Shown here in pieces: positions 7,000 to 14,981 of a DNA stretch of 64,000 nucleotides. Location of the stretch: positions 1-64,000 of the forward strand of contig JBGUMF010000073.1 of assembly GCA_045116675.1 (NCBI GenBank), in the 5' to 3' direction. The stretch comes from F23-D06 sp045116675. Lineage in GTDB: Bacteria; Bacteroidota; Bacteroidia; Bacteroidales; WCHB1-69. The position numbers and the translations under genes are program-made. Below the pieces are notes generated by a model. That model did not search any database. It was not told where the DNA came from and saw only the letters and a program-made list of their open reading frames with translations. Position 1 is the first letter of the stretch. Each line of letters starts with the position of its first letter.

Positions 7000-7575
7000 A
7001 TGGAACACCTTGACCAAATCCAAAATCTCATCTACAACATCCGTGGACAACGCGTGATGATCGACTATGACCTTGCTCGTATCTATCAAGTGGAAACAGG
7101 GCAACTGAAGCGTCAAGTTCGGCGCAATATTGAACGTTTTGAAGGTGATGATTTCATGTTTGAAATCACACACGAAGAACTCTTGAGATGCCAAATTGGC
7201 ACCTCAAGCTGGGGAGGCAGTCGTTATGGAGCTTTCGCCTTTACAGAATTAGGCGTAGCAATGCTTAGCGGTGTCCTTAATTCAAAAGTAGCTGTTGATG
7301 CAAACCGAAAAATAATGCGTGCCTTTGTCTGCTATCGACATATGGCGGAGATGCCCCTCGCTGCCACCTATATCGAATTGCGAAAACAGATCGAGGATCT
7401 CAGAGCCGAAGTAAATGATATCCTGGCGGACCAGAACGAGATCAACGAGCACACCCGTGCACAGCTGGATGCCATCAGCACGGTTTTGTCGGAATTACAG
7501 GCCTCAGAACCCACGTCCCGATGCCGGCCCATCGGCTATATTCGTCCTACAGAGGAGGAAGGTAATGAACCATGA
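7000..7575 (+). CDS. ORF6N domain protein, copy B
   Basis: 191 residues from ATG 7000; an in-frame ATG at 6964 lies in low-complexity DNA, and homology begins after 7000. ORF6N domain at about 5-100: LIYNIRGQRVMIDYDLARIYQVET...NIERFEGDDFMFEIT, then FAFTELGVAMLSGVLNSKVAV, the usual second half. Residues about 120-170 form a likely coiled coil (YIELRKQIEDLRAEVNDIL), typical of bacterial ORF6N proteins. 28 bp separate it from the RhuM-PLD gene, so they are probably co-transcribed. It shares the domain, not close sequence, with the protein at 3990-4607. Presumed DNA-binding; target unknown. Confidence 0.85.
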   Translation: MEHLDQIQNLIYNIRGQRVMIDYDLARIYQVETGQLKRQVRRNIERFEGDDFMFEITHEELLRCQIGTSSWGGSRYGAFAFTELGVAMLSGVLNSKVAVDANRKIMRAFVCYRHMAEMPLAATYIELRKQIEDLRAEVNDILADQNEINEHTRAQLDAISTVLSELQASEPTSRCRPIGYIRPTEEEGNEP

Positions 7576-7603
7576 CAGCGTTCCCTCTTAGTTTCTTAAC
7601 AGC

Positions 7604-8434
7604 ATGAAAAAAAATATCGACACAACAAACGAAGGCGAGATCATCCTCTACCAACCCGACAACAATGTACGGTTGGAGGTGCGGATGCATGAGGAAACAG
7701 TATGGTTAAACAGACAGCAAATGGCAATTCTTTTTACTAGAGATATAAAGACTATCGGCAAACATATCAATAATGCTCTACAAGAAGAATTGTCCGATTT
7801 TCCAGTTGTCGCAAAATTTGCGACAACTGCCAGAGATGGCAAAACGTATCAAGTAGAGCACTATAACCTTGATATGATACTCTCTGTCGGATATCGTGTA
7901 AAATCCAAACGTGGTGTCGAATTTCGAAAATGGGCAAACTCTGTACTCAAAGAGTATCTCTTGCGCGGATATGCTATCAACCAGCGATTTGAACGGCTGG
8001 AGCAGCGGGTTGCCAAAACCGAAGAGCAAATAGGTTTCTTTGTGAGCACTGCATTGCCTCCCGTGCAGGGTGTGTTCTACGACGGACAGATATTCGATGC
8101 CTACACCTTCGTGGCGGACCTGGTTCGCTCGGCACGGGAGCGGATTATCCTCATCGACAACTACGTGGACGACTCCGTCTTGAAGATGCTCACCAAACGG
8201 AACGAGGACGTCAGCGCGACCATTATCACACGGAAGATTTCGGACGCGCTGGCCGTGGACGTCGCACGCCACAACCAACAATATCCGCCAGTGGACATCC
8301 AAACCTCCGATCGCTTCCACGACCGCTTCCTCATCATCGACGACACCGTCTATCACCTCGGTGCCTCGATGAAAGATTTGGGGAAGAGATTGTTTGCATT
8401 TTCAAAATTGAATATACCGGCACATAACCTGTGA
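7604..8434 (+). CDS. RhuM family protein fused to a phospholipase D-like (HKD-type) domain
   Basis: 276 residues. The first ~140 match the RhuM family (Salmonella RhuM-like): GEIILYQPDNNVRLEVRMHEETVWLNRQQMAILF, then VEHYNLDMILSVGYRVKS and FRKWANSVLKEYLLRGYAIN. Residues ~145-276 form a PLD-like module: FYDGQIFDAYTFVADLVRSARERIILIDNYVD, a strand-rich middle, and a single HxRxxxxD motif (FHDRFLIIDD, His near 239) followed by HLGASMKDLGKR. The classical HKD Lys is Arg here, and there is only one motif, so activity would need a dimer. Whether it acts on DNA, RNA or lipid is unknown. It follows the ORF6N gene and precedes a convergent gene. Confidence 0.85.
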   Translation: MKKNIDTTNEGEIILYQPDNNVRLEVRMHEETVWLNRQQMAILFTRDIKTIGKHINNALQEELSDFPVVAKFATTARDGKTYQVEHYNLDMILSVGYRVKSKRGVEFRKWANSVLKEYLLRGYAINQRFERLEQRVAKTEEQIGFFVSTALPPVQGVFYDGQIFDAYTFVADLVRSARERIILIDNYVDDSVLKMLTKRNEDVSATIITRKISDALAVDVARHNQQYPPVDIQTSDRFHDRFLIIDDTVYHLGASMKDLGKRLFAFSKLNIPAHNL

Positions 8435-8465
8435 TCAGTGACCAGTGATTAGTAATCAGAATAAA
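8429..8465 (+). repeat. GTGATCAGTGACCAGTGATTAGT simple repeat at a convergent junction
   Basis: Degenerate repeats of the 8-mer AGTGATCAG/AGTGATTAG begin at the stop codon of the RhuM-PLD gene. The same text occurs at 19482-19512, also at a convergent junction. Function unknown. Confidence 0.6.
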
Positions 8466-8477
8466 AGACACATGCAC

Positions 8478-10742
8478 TTATAGCACCACCTCGCCGGTCT
8501 CGGCATCCAACAGCAAGGTCTGGAAGGGGTTCAGGACCAAAGAGACTACTTTGCCATTGCGCAAGCGGATGGTGCGCTTGCCCCCATCTTTCGTGTGAAT
8601 CATCACCAGTCCCGAGCCCGCCACCACGGCATCCGAGTCCTCATTATAAATATGGCACCCGGCATCCCGGAACAGGTGCTGCCACAAGCGGCAGTCCACC
8701 ATCGGGAGGCCCACAAAACAGTCCGTAAAACTATCGTGCCTCTTGCGGGCCGCAGCCATCGAACCGTCCGGATAATAGGCCAACGGCACCGCCGCATCAT
8801 CCTTGACACGGAAAAAGACTTGCTGCCAGGACATCCCGCCCCGCTTATTACTCATGAAAATCGTCTTGCCCACTTCGGCAATCCGCTCTCCCGGCTGAAA
8901 CAGGGTATCCCAAGCGTTCACAAACCGCATGTCGGGAATCGAATCCGCATAAAACGCATCCACCTCCATGCCTGCGCACTCCCGCACATGCCGCACATCC
9001 AAGGTGCGTCCGTCGTTGAACCCCGGGGCCGTCAGCCACACCAGCGTGCGGCCGTCACGGGCCACCTCGCGACGAATCCACTGCCGAAGCTCCGGCTCAA
9101 TATGGAAACAATTCACGAAAACCACGACCTTGAATGTTGCCAACGGCATCTGTTTCAAATCCGACAAATAACAGGTGGCCACGGAGGCGCCGGACTTGAA
9201 TGCCTCGATCGTCACCACGTCCACAGATGTCTGGTCGGTAATCGGGTCATCCGTGTCGCGGCTGGCGGTATGGTAAAACACTTTCGTGTCATACACCATC
9301 AGCACATCCGCCGGATTATCCTGATTATGATGAAAAAAACGTTCCTCCACCTGCTTCATGCGGGCAATTTCCGCCATATAGTCGGGATCATCCCACCAGC
9401 CCGTCGTCATAATGGGCCCGAAATCATAATACCACATCCCGCCGCCTCGCAGGAAGGGATGGAGCACGAACTTGCGCAGGATCTGGATGCTTTCGGCCTT
9501 GGGATAACGCTGCAGGCCGCCCAGCATGATGAAACCGTAATGGCTGGGCTGGTCCATCTCGTCGAGCCACAGTTTCCCATGCAGGTTCACCGACTCGACC
9601 AGCCCGCGCGACACTCCGGGCCCGCCGGGCAGACGGCTGTTCTTGTTGTACGCCTGCGGGGCGGAGAGGAAATCCACATACGGGGAGTTGAGCACATCCT
9701 CCTCGCGCAAATGGCCGCCCGCCGCCTGCCGCCCGAACATCGAGAGATAATATCCATAGAAACAACCCACCACTACTGGACGCGGCCACGACTCCTTCAC
9801 AATCTTGGCGAAATAGTTGATGCTATTGGTAACAGCCTGATGCTGACAATCATAATAATCGATAATAGCCTGCTCGCGTTGCGGGTCGCGAAAGATGCCC
9901 GCAGAGGTCTGATGCCGCTCCATGCCCGGCACCGAGGCGGTGGCCAGCGTGACCTCCGAATTGTTCCAAGCCTTCCGAAGAGCCTTGTCGTTATGATACT
10001 TCTCCGTCAGATATGCCCGGAAATAGCGCTGCATCGGCTCCGACACGTCGGGGTCGTGCCGCACGAAGGCCCAATAATGGTTTTCCCCGTTCACGCCCAT
10101 CGTCAGCTGAAGGCCCATCACGTGTCTTCCTTCCGGCGTGTCGGCAAAGTCACGGCAGAACTGCCGCACCATCGCCCCCATCTCCTCCAGCCAACGCCGG
10201 GAGGCATAGCTGCATCGCGCAACGGTGTCCAAATCTTTCCACAGGTAGTTCTGATAGGCCGGGCGGTAGGGTTCCTCGGCCAGGCCAGCATCGGCAAAGC
10301 GGGTACACTCTTCCGGATGCTGGCGAAGCCATCGGAAGGTGGGGTTGCAATGCAAACGGAACATCACCGCCGCCTGCGGACAATGGGCCAACACCCCGCG
10401 CACCTGGCGCACCGCCTCCCCAATGTCCAACGAGCCATCTTCCGTTATCATCTCTTCAAACCATAAATCCAGCTGGTACAACGTAAAGCCTGCATCGGCA
10501 AACAAGGCGATATTGTGCGACGGCCCCGCCTCATATGAGCGGTTACCCGTTGGACGGTCGGTGAGCGCGTAAAACTGGGGTACCACGGGCACATCATTGA
10601 TATAGAGCGCCGGACGACCCTTGTAAGGCTTCACCTCCGCCCGCTCCACGCGATAGTCGGCATCCGTCTGCGCCAACAACGGACATGTCCACCCGAACAT
10701 TCCTATGCTCAGGCAAATCCACAACATTCGAATCTGTTTCAT
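8478..10742 (-). CDS. Secreted GH42-like (clan GH-A) glycoside hydrolase, probable beta-galactosidase type
   Basis: 754 residues with a signal peptide (ICLSIGMFGWTCPLLAQ). The TIM-barrel half shows a GH-A layout: LYQLDLWFEEM, then GLQLTMGVNGENHYWAF near 215 (candidate acid/base Glu) and GKLWLDEMDQPSHYG near 394 (candidate nucleophile Glu). YVDFLSAPQAYNKNSRLPGG lies just before the nucleophile, as in GH42-type enzymes. The part after ~460 (VLMVYDTKVFYHT..., VVVFVNCFHIEP) resembles the trimerisation domain of GH42. The exact CAZy family and substrate are uncertain. It is last in the minus-strand operon with the M14 peptidase, 18 bp away. Confidence 0.72.
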   Translation of the reverse strand: MKQIRMLWICLSIGMFGWTCPLLAQTDADYRVERAEVKPYKGRPALYINDVPVVPQFYALTDRPTGNRSYEAGPSHNIALFADAGFTLYQLDLWFEEMITEDGSLDIGEAVRQVRGVLAHCPQAAVMFRLHCNPTFRWLRQHPEECTRFADAGLAEEPYRPAYQNYLWKDLDTVARCSYASRRWLEEMGAMVRQFCRDFADTPEGRHVMGLQLTMGVNGENHYWAFVRHDPDVSEPMQRYFRAYLTEKYHNDKALRKAWNNSEVTLATASVPGMERHQTSAGIFRDPQREQAIIDYYDCQHQAVTNSINYFAKIVKESWPRPVVVGCFYGYYLSMFGRQAAGGHLREEDVLNSPYVDFLSAPQAYNKNSRLPGGPGVSRGLVESVNLHGKLWLDEMDQPSHYGFIMLGGLQRYPKAESIQILRKFVLHPFLRGGGMWYYDFGPIMTTGWWDDPDYMAEIARMKQVEERFFHHNQDNPADVLMVYDTKVFYHTASRDTDDPITDQTSVDVVTIEAFKSGASVATCYLSDLKQMPLATFKVVVFVNCFHIEPELRQWIRREVARDGRTLVWLTAPGFNDGRTLDVRHVRECAGMEVDAFYADSIPDMRFVNAWDTLFQPGERIAEVGKTIFMSNKRGGMSWQQVFFRVKDDAAVPLAYYPDGSMAAARKRHDSFTDCFVGLPMVDCRLWQHLFRDAGCHIYNEDSDAVVAGSGLVMIHTKDGGKRTIRLRNGKVVSLVLNPFQTLLLDAETGEVVL

Positions 10743-10760
10743 ACGAAGCGTCTTGGAAAA

Positions 10761-12446
10761 TTATTTTTTCACCACCTTACCTGTATGCAATGTGGTTCCG
10801 GCACTCATTATTTTCACCATGTAAATGCCGGCAGGTATATCAGAGATGTCCAGACGGAACGATGATTCGTCCATCGGTAGCGATTTCAGCATGCGTCCGG
10901 CAAGGTCCCACAACTCCACATTCACATCCTTGACAGTGCCGTCCGGTGCGGTCAGGACCACATAATCAGAGGCCGGATTGGGAGAAATCGTGAACGGAGA
11001 CGCATCATGATCCTCCACACCGTATGTCAGGGGCACCAAGGCCACATCCTGCCAAAGGGTGGCGTGCGTACCCACCGTCAGCTGCAACGTTTTGGAACGA
11101 TACCCGGGAGCCGAATAGGTTACCGTATAAGTACCTGCCTTGATGGGACGATGGTAGTCGCCCGCCGGCAGATACGACGAGACCTGGGAGTTATCCTTGT
11201 CGTGGTTGGATACCATAACCTGTGCCTCAATGGGTAGCCCCGTCACCGAGTCGGTCACGATGCCCCGGATGCCGTAAAGGCTCTCTTCGATATAATTGAG
11301 CAGGGAGGATTTTATCCAATTCCAATAGTTTGGCAACAGGTTGGAAGACAAAATCTTATCTTCACTCACCTCGATGGTCATCTCGCGGCACGACTGGAAA
11401 TAGTTGAAATAATCCTGTCGCGAACCGGTGATCACATACCAGTCACCGCCCTCGGTTACGCCGTTGGACTCTTCCGTCATATAGGAACTGTGATAGCGGT
11501 GGCAGGTGTCGGCGAACCGGCGGGAGACCTCAAGCCACCAGGGGGCATCAGCATGGGCACGCTGATTGGTCGTCCAGGTGTCCCACGGGTAGTTGCACAA
11601 TTCAGCACCACCATGGAAGTTGGCCGACATGGTAAAATGGTGCTGCCTGCCGAACTCCATCATCGCCTGGATTTCCGGCTCGTAACTGCCCGATTCGGAA
11701 TGTCCGAATTGCGGGTAGGAGCGGTTCATATCCACATCATTGTAATTGTACCGTGTGGAATAGCGTGAACCCAACTGATTGTTCGAATAATAATACGTTC
11801 CGTCGGGATTCTCTATCGGGCAAATCCAGATATCCACACTATCCACCAACCGGCGAACGCGGGCATCCGTTTCATAGTTATTCAACATATAATGAATAAG
11901 ATGCAGCATATAATAATAGCCTACCGGTTCATCGCCATGGATGGTGGACGAATAGAAAAACGAAGGCTTGTCGCCCTTGTCCTGAAGGTTGTTGCTGATA
12001 TGCACGGCAAACAGCGAGTGGCCGCCGGGCGTGGCCGCCAACATCGTGTCTATTTCACAAAGATTCGGGAATTGATGCCGGAACGTATCCAGCATGGCCA
12101 TGTATGTCGAATAGGTGGGATAACGGTTCCACGAGGATACCATCTGGTTGTAGCTGCTGGCCATATTGACCACGGCGGGTGTCGGTGCCAAGGTCTTGAA
12201 CGGAATGCCGAGGGCGGCGAAACGATTGTATTCTTTCTTTCCCAGACACACCCGGACGAGAAGATTGCCTGCCTCCGTGCGGCGGACCTTGTCCACCGAG
12301 AAATCATGGGAGAAGGTGTAGAGTTGTGCAGGTGTCATCTGCACCTCCACATACTGCTGTACCAAATTCGTGTCCAAAGCGGTTGTCTGGGCCACTGTAG
12401 AGAAGGCGAACATAAGCGCCAAGCTCATGATAACAAAATGTTTCAT
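10761..12446 (-). CDS. Secreted M14 zinc carboxypeptidase with T9SS C-terminal sorting domain
   Basis: 561 residues. Signal peptide (LALMFAFSTVAQ), a short prodomain, then the M14 catalytic domain: the zinc motif HGDE near 169 (SSTIHGDEPVGYY), the IENPDGTYYY and DVDMNRSYPQ segments, the third zinc His in SANFHGGAE, and the catalytic Glu in MTIEVSEDK near 357. A carboxypeptidase-regulatory-like beta domain follows (GIRGIVTDSVTGLPIEA). The last ~75 residues are a type A T9SS sorting domain (FTISPNPASDYVVL...IPAGIYMVKIMSAG...GKVVKK), so it should cross the outer membrane through T9SS and be surface-attached or released. It lies 5 bp downstream of dapA. Confidence 0.92.
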   Translation of the reverse strand: MKHFVIMSLALMFAFSTVAQTTALDTNLVQQYVEVQMTPAQLYTFSHDFSVDKVRRTEAGNLLVRVCLGKKEYNRFAALGIPFKTLAPTPAVVNMASSYNQMVSSWNRYPTYSTYMAMLDTFRHQFPNLCEIDTMLAATPGGHSLFAVHISNNLQDKGDKPSFFYSSTIHGDEPVGYYYMLHLIHYMLNNYETDARVRRLVDSVDIWICPIENPDGTYYYSNNQLGSRYSTRYNYNDVDMNRSYPQFGHSESGSYEPEIQAMMEFGRQHHFTMSANFHGGAELCNYPWDTWTTNQRAHADAPWWLEVSRRFADTCHRYHSSYMTEESNGVTEGGDWYVITGSRQDYFNYFQSCREMTIEVSEDKILSSNLLPNYWNWIKSSLLNYIEESLYGIRGIVTDSVTGLPIEAQVMVSNHDKDNSQVSSYLPAGDYHRPIKAGTYTVTYSAPGYRSKTLQLTVGTHATLWQDVALVPLTYGVEDHDASPFTISPNPASDYVVLTAPDGTVKDVNVELWDLAGRMLKSLPMDESSFRLDISDIPAGIYMVKIMSAGTTLHTGKVVKK

Positions 12447-12451
12447 AAAAG

Positions 12452-13336
12452 CTACAGATTAAGAAGATCGTGGATTTTCTGCTGCAATTCCTCCGACACG
12501 CTGACCAGCGGCAGGCGCAGCACATTGTCGATTCTCCCCTGCTCGAACAATATGGCTTTTATGCCGGAAGGACTCCCCTCCTTGAAACAGGCCTGCACAA
12601 GGTCAAACAGCTTGTCGTGGTAAAGGCGTGCCTTGATGAACTGGTCGGCGGCGGCCAGGTGGACCATGTTGGACACCTCCGCCGGGAAGGCGTTGGCCAT
12701 CACGGAAATCAGTCCGTCGCCGCCGGAGGCCATCAGCGGCAAGGTGAGCATGTCATCGCCGGAGATCACCAGGAAGTTGGCGGGTTTATGGTTCAGCAGG
12801 TACAATATCTGCTTCATATTGCCAGAGGCTTCTTTGATACCCACCACGTTGGGGCAAGCTTCCACCACTCGCAACACCGTCTCCGCCTGTATGTTGGTGG
12901 CCGTGCGCCCGGGCACGTTGTAGAGGAACATGGGCAGCGGGCAATGCTCCGCCAGGGCTTTGTAATGGGCCAGCAGGCCCGCCTGGCTGGGCTTGTTGTA
13001 GTAAGGCGTCACCGACAGCACCGCATCCACCGAAAGACGTTCCACCCTGTCAAGTTGATGGATCATCATCTGGGTGTTCGGGCCGCCAAGACCGTACATC
13101 ACCGGCAAGCGACCTCCGTTAGTCTCTGTGATGCAGCGCAGCACATCGTCGCGCTCCGGCGGAGTAAGGGTCGGATACTCGCTGGTGGTGCCCAAGGCAA
13201 GCAGATAGTCCACGCGGTTGCAGACCATGCGATCCACCAATGCCTCCAGACGGGGATAATCCACCTCGCCCGAGGGGAGAAACGGAGTGATGAGCGCCAC
13301 TCCAAGACCTTTGAAACGGGATATGCTATCTGTCAT
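12452..13336 (-). CDS. dapA: 4-hydroxy-tetrahydrodipicolinate synthase
   Basis: 294 residues from ATG 13336 (a GTG two codons earlier is also possible). DapA condenses pyruvate with aspartate semialdehyde in lysine and meso-diaminopimelate synthesis. Seen: LGTTSEYPTL (TTSE loop, usually TTGE), the Tyr-containing YYNKPSQAGLLAHYKALAE, YNVPGRTA, and the Schiff-base Lys in GIKEASGN. The start overlaps the end of the DUF6913 gene by 11 bp, and a secreted peptidase and glycosidase follow, an unusual partnership for dapA. Confidence 0.95.
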   Translation of the reverse strand: MTDSISRFKGLGVALITPFLPSGEVDYPRLEALVDRMVCNRVDYLLALGTTSEYPTLTPPERDDVLRCITETNGGRLPVMYGLGGPNTQMMIHQLDRVERLSVDAVLSVTPYYNKPSQAGLLAHYKALAEHCPLPMFLYNVPGRTATNIQAETVLRVVEACPNVVGIKEASGNMKQILYLLNHKPANFLVISGDDMLTLPLMASGGDGLISVMANAFPAEVSNMVHLAAADQFIKARLYHDKLFDLVQACFKEGSPSGIKAILFEQGRIDNVLRLPLVSVSEELQQKIHDLLNL

Positions 13337-13862
13337 TGCCACTGAGTTTTTGCGTGTATTTGTGAACGGCCTCCAGATATTTCAGATTGTCACAATCCAA
13401 ACAATCGAGATAGAGGTCGTAAAGATTGCCGCAATCCGGCATCCTGCCCACGATGAACTGCGCGTGCGTCAGCGACAGAATGGCCTTGATCGGCGCATTA
13501 TACCGATAATTGAAGTCAATCACCATATCATAGTCCACCTTCAAAAAATCCTGAATCTGCACCATATTGGGCAGACCGAACCAGTTGAGATGCTTGTTGC
13601 AGAAATAGTCGGCGGTCAGCTGGGGAAGGCAGTAGAAAGGCACCTCTTTGTCATTCACATAACCGATAAGCTTCACATTACGGCCCGACTCCTGCAGGCG
13701 TGTGAAGATGTGGAAGATGCTCTTATAGGAGTCTTCATTGGTGATTTCGCACAAAATCCCGATGGAACGCGCCTGTGTCATAGACACCAGTTTAGGCCTT
13801 CTATCTGGTTTATTATCAGAAAGATATTTATTTAGGAAATAATCCTTGATTTTCTGAAACAT
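13326..13862 (-). CDS. DUF6913 family protein
   Basis: 178 residues from ATG 13862; an upstream in-frame start at 13919 lies in the terminator hairpin. It opens MFQKIKDYFLNKYL, then TQARSIGILCEITNEDSYKSI and GRNVKLIGYVNDKEVPFY, a pattern I recognise from the short DUF6913 proteins found next to dapA in Bacteroidetes. No signal peptide or membrane segment. Alpha/beta fold likely. Function unknown; the 11 bp overlap with dapA suggests coupled translation. Confidence 0.75.
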   Translation of the reverse strand: MFQKIKDYFLNKYLSDNKPDRRPKLVSMTQARSIGILCEITNEDSYKSIFHIFTRLQESGRNVKLIGYVNDKEVPFYCLPQLTADYFCNKHLNWFGLPNMVQIQDFLKVDYDMVIDFNYRYNAPIKAILSLTHAQFIVGRMPDCGNLYDLYLDCLDCDNLKYLEAVHKYTQKLSGNDR

Positions 13863-13887
13863 ACTTAACACTTTACAATAACGGCGG

Positions 13888-13895
13888 CAAAGATA
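13888..13895 (-). promoter_or_regulatory. -7 box for the DUF6913-dapA operon
   Basis: TATCTTTG on the minus strand, 26 bp upstream of ATG 13862 and directly downstream of the terminator at 13897-13929. A TTG lies 17 bp further upstream, inside the terminator stem. Confidence 0.6.
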
Positions 13896-13896
13896 C

Positions 13897-13929
13897 AAAA
13901 AAACAGCGGAAGCAACCACGCCTCCGCTG
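13897..13929 (-). terminator. Terminator after lpxC
   Basis: CAGCGGAAGC / GCCTCCGCTG stem of ten pairs with one mismatch and a six-base loop, followed on the minus strand by seven T. It ends the lpxD-lpxC transcript and immediately precedes the next promoter. Confidence 0.8.
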
Positions 13930-14018
13930 CATCAAACCATTAACCTATGTAAGATAATTGAACACTAATATTTTCCAATAATAATGTCAATAATCAACAC
14001 GCTCCCTATACGTTGACT

Positions 14019-14945
14019 TTAAAGATTTGTTACACAAAAATCGGGATTTTCTAAAATTTTTTTCGCAAAGGTCGTGTTAGCCAGATGTCCGGGGCGTTCG
14101 GCGATGATTTCAGCCTTGAGCGGAACCCCCAGCAAATAGAGATCACCCATGAGGTCGAGCAGCTTGTGGCGGGCCGGTTCGTTCTCATGCCGCAAGGTCA
14201 CGTTGTTGAGCACATGGTTGGGCATCACCGTGATGTCCTCCTTGTGGAAAAACTGTCCCAGCTGCTTGAGCACCTGCGGATCGGGCACCTGGTCCACGAA
14301 AACGATGGCATTGTCGAGGTCGCCGCCACGCACCAGATTGTTCTGAATCAAAAACTGCAACTCATTCAGGAAGACGAATGTGCGGCAGTTGTAAACCTCG
14401 GGGTAGAAATCCTCAACATTGTCCAGCACAGCTTCCTGCTCGGCCAGCACCTTGGTGCCATAGTCCACCTTCACCGTCATCTTGAAATGGTCGGCGGGGC
14501 GGATGGTAAGCTTCACCTGCTGTTCGGGTATGGAGAGCGTTATCTCTTTTTTCAGTGTTCCGCAGCGGCGCGGCGCGTCCAGCTCGCGGAGGCCCGTCTC
14601 CTTGAGCATCTCCACATACACGCGCGAGCTGCCGTCGAGGATGGGCGTCTCGGGCCCGTGCGTGCGCACGCATACGTTGTCGATGCCAAGACCGGCCAAT
14701 GCGGCCATAAGATGCTCAATAGTATGCACTTGGGCATCTCCCTCCTTGATGGAGGTACCACGGGAGGTGTCAAACACATTCTGCGGGATAGCCCGTACCA
14801 CGGGCTCACCCGGCAGGTCGGCCCGCACGAAGCGGATGCCATAGTCAGCGGGGGCCGGCTCGAAGGTGACCGTCACCTGCTGGCCTGTGTGCAATCCCCT
14901 GCCCGATACGGAAATCGGGGCGTTCACTGTTGTCTGTCTGTTCAT
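14019..14945 (-). CDS. lpxC: UDP-3-O-acyl-N-acetylglucosamine deacetylase, without the FabZ domain
   Basis: 308 residues, about the length of E. coli LpxC. It is the zinc deacetylase that commits to lipid A synthesis. Seen: GRGLHTG near the N-terminus, the zinc-ligand region VHTIEHLMAALAGLGIDN, ETPILDGSS, and the C-terminal zinc/catalytic stretch HKLLDLMGDLYLLG with the following RPGH. In Bacteroides and relatives LpxC is normally fused to FabZ (about 460 residues). Here the frame ends right after the LpxC domain and a terminator follows, so neither fabZ nor lpxA is downstream. It begins 36 bp after lpxD. Confidence 0.95.
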   Translation of the reverse strand: MNRQTTVNAPISVSGRGLHTGQQVTVTFEPAPADYGIRFVRADLPGEPVVRAIPQNVFDTSRGTSIKEGDAQVHTIEHLMAALAGLGIDNVCVRTHGPETPILDGSSRVYVEMLKETGLRELDAPRRCGTLKKEITLSIPEQQVKLTIRPADHFKMTVKVDYGTKVLAEQEAVLDNVEDFYPEVYNCRTFVFLNELQFLIQNNLVRGGDLDNAIVFVDQVPDPQVLKQLGQFFHKEDITVMPNHVLNNVTLRHENEPARHKLLDLMGDLYLLGVPLKAEIIAERPGHLANTTFAKKILENPDFCVTNL

Positions 14946-14981
14946 CAATACTCTTTCTTTTTTGGAAAAAATCTACAAGAC

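Noticed and set aside
3990..8434. The accessory block as a prophage
   Set aside because: ORF6N domains are phage-associated, but no structural, integrase, terminase or lysis genes are present.
8595..10466. 623-codon plus-strand open frame opposite the GH42-like gene
   Set aside because: It is an antisense shadow caused by GC-biased codons; the His/Arg-rich product is not protein-like, and the minus frame has a signal peptide and enzyme motifs.
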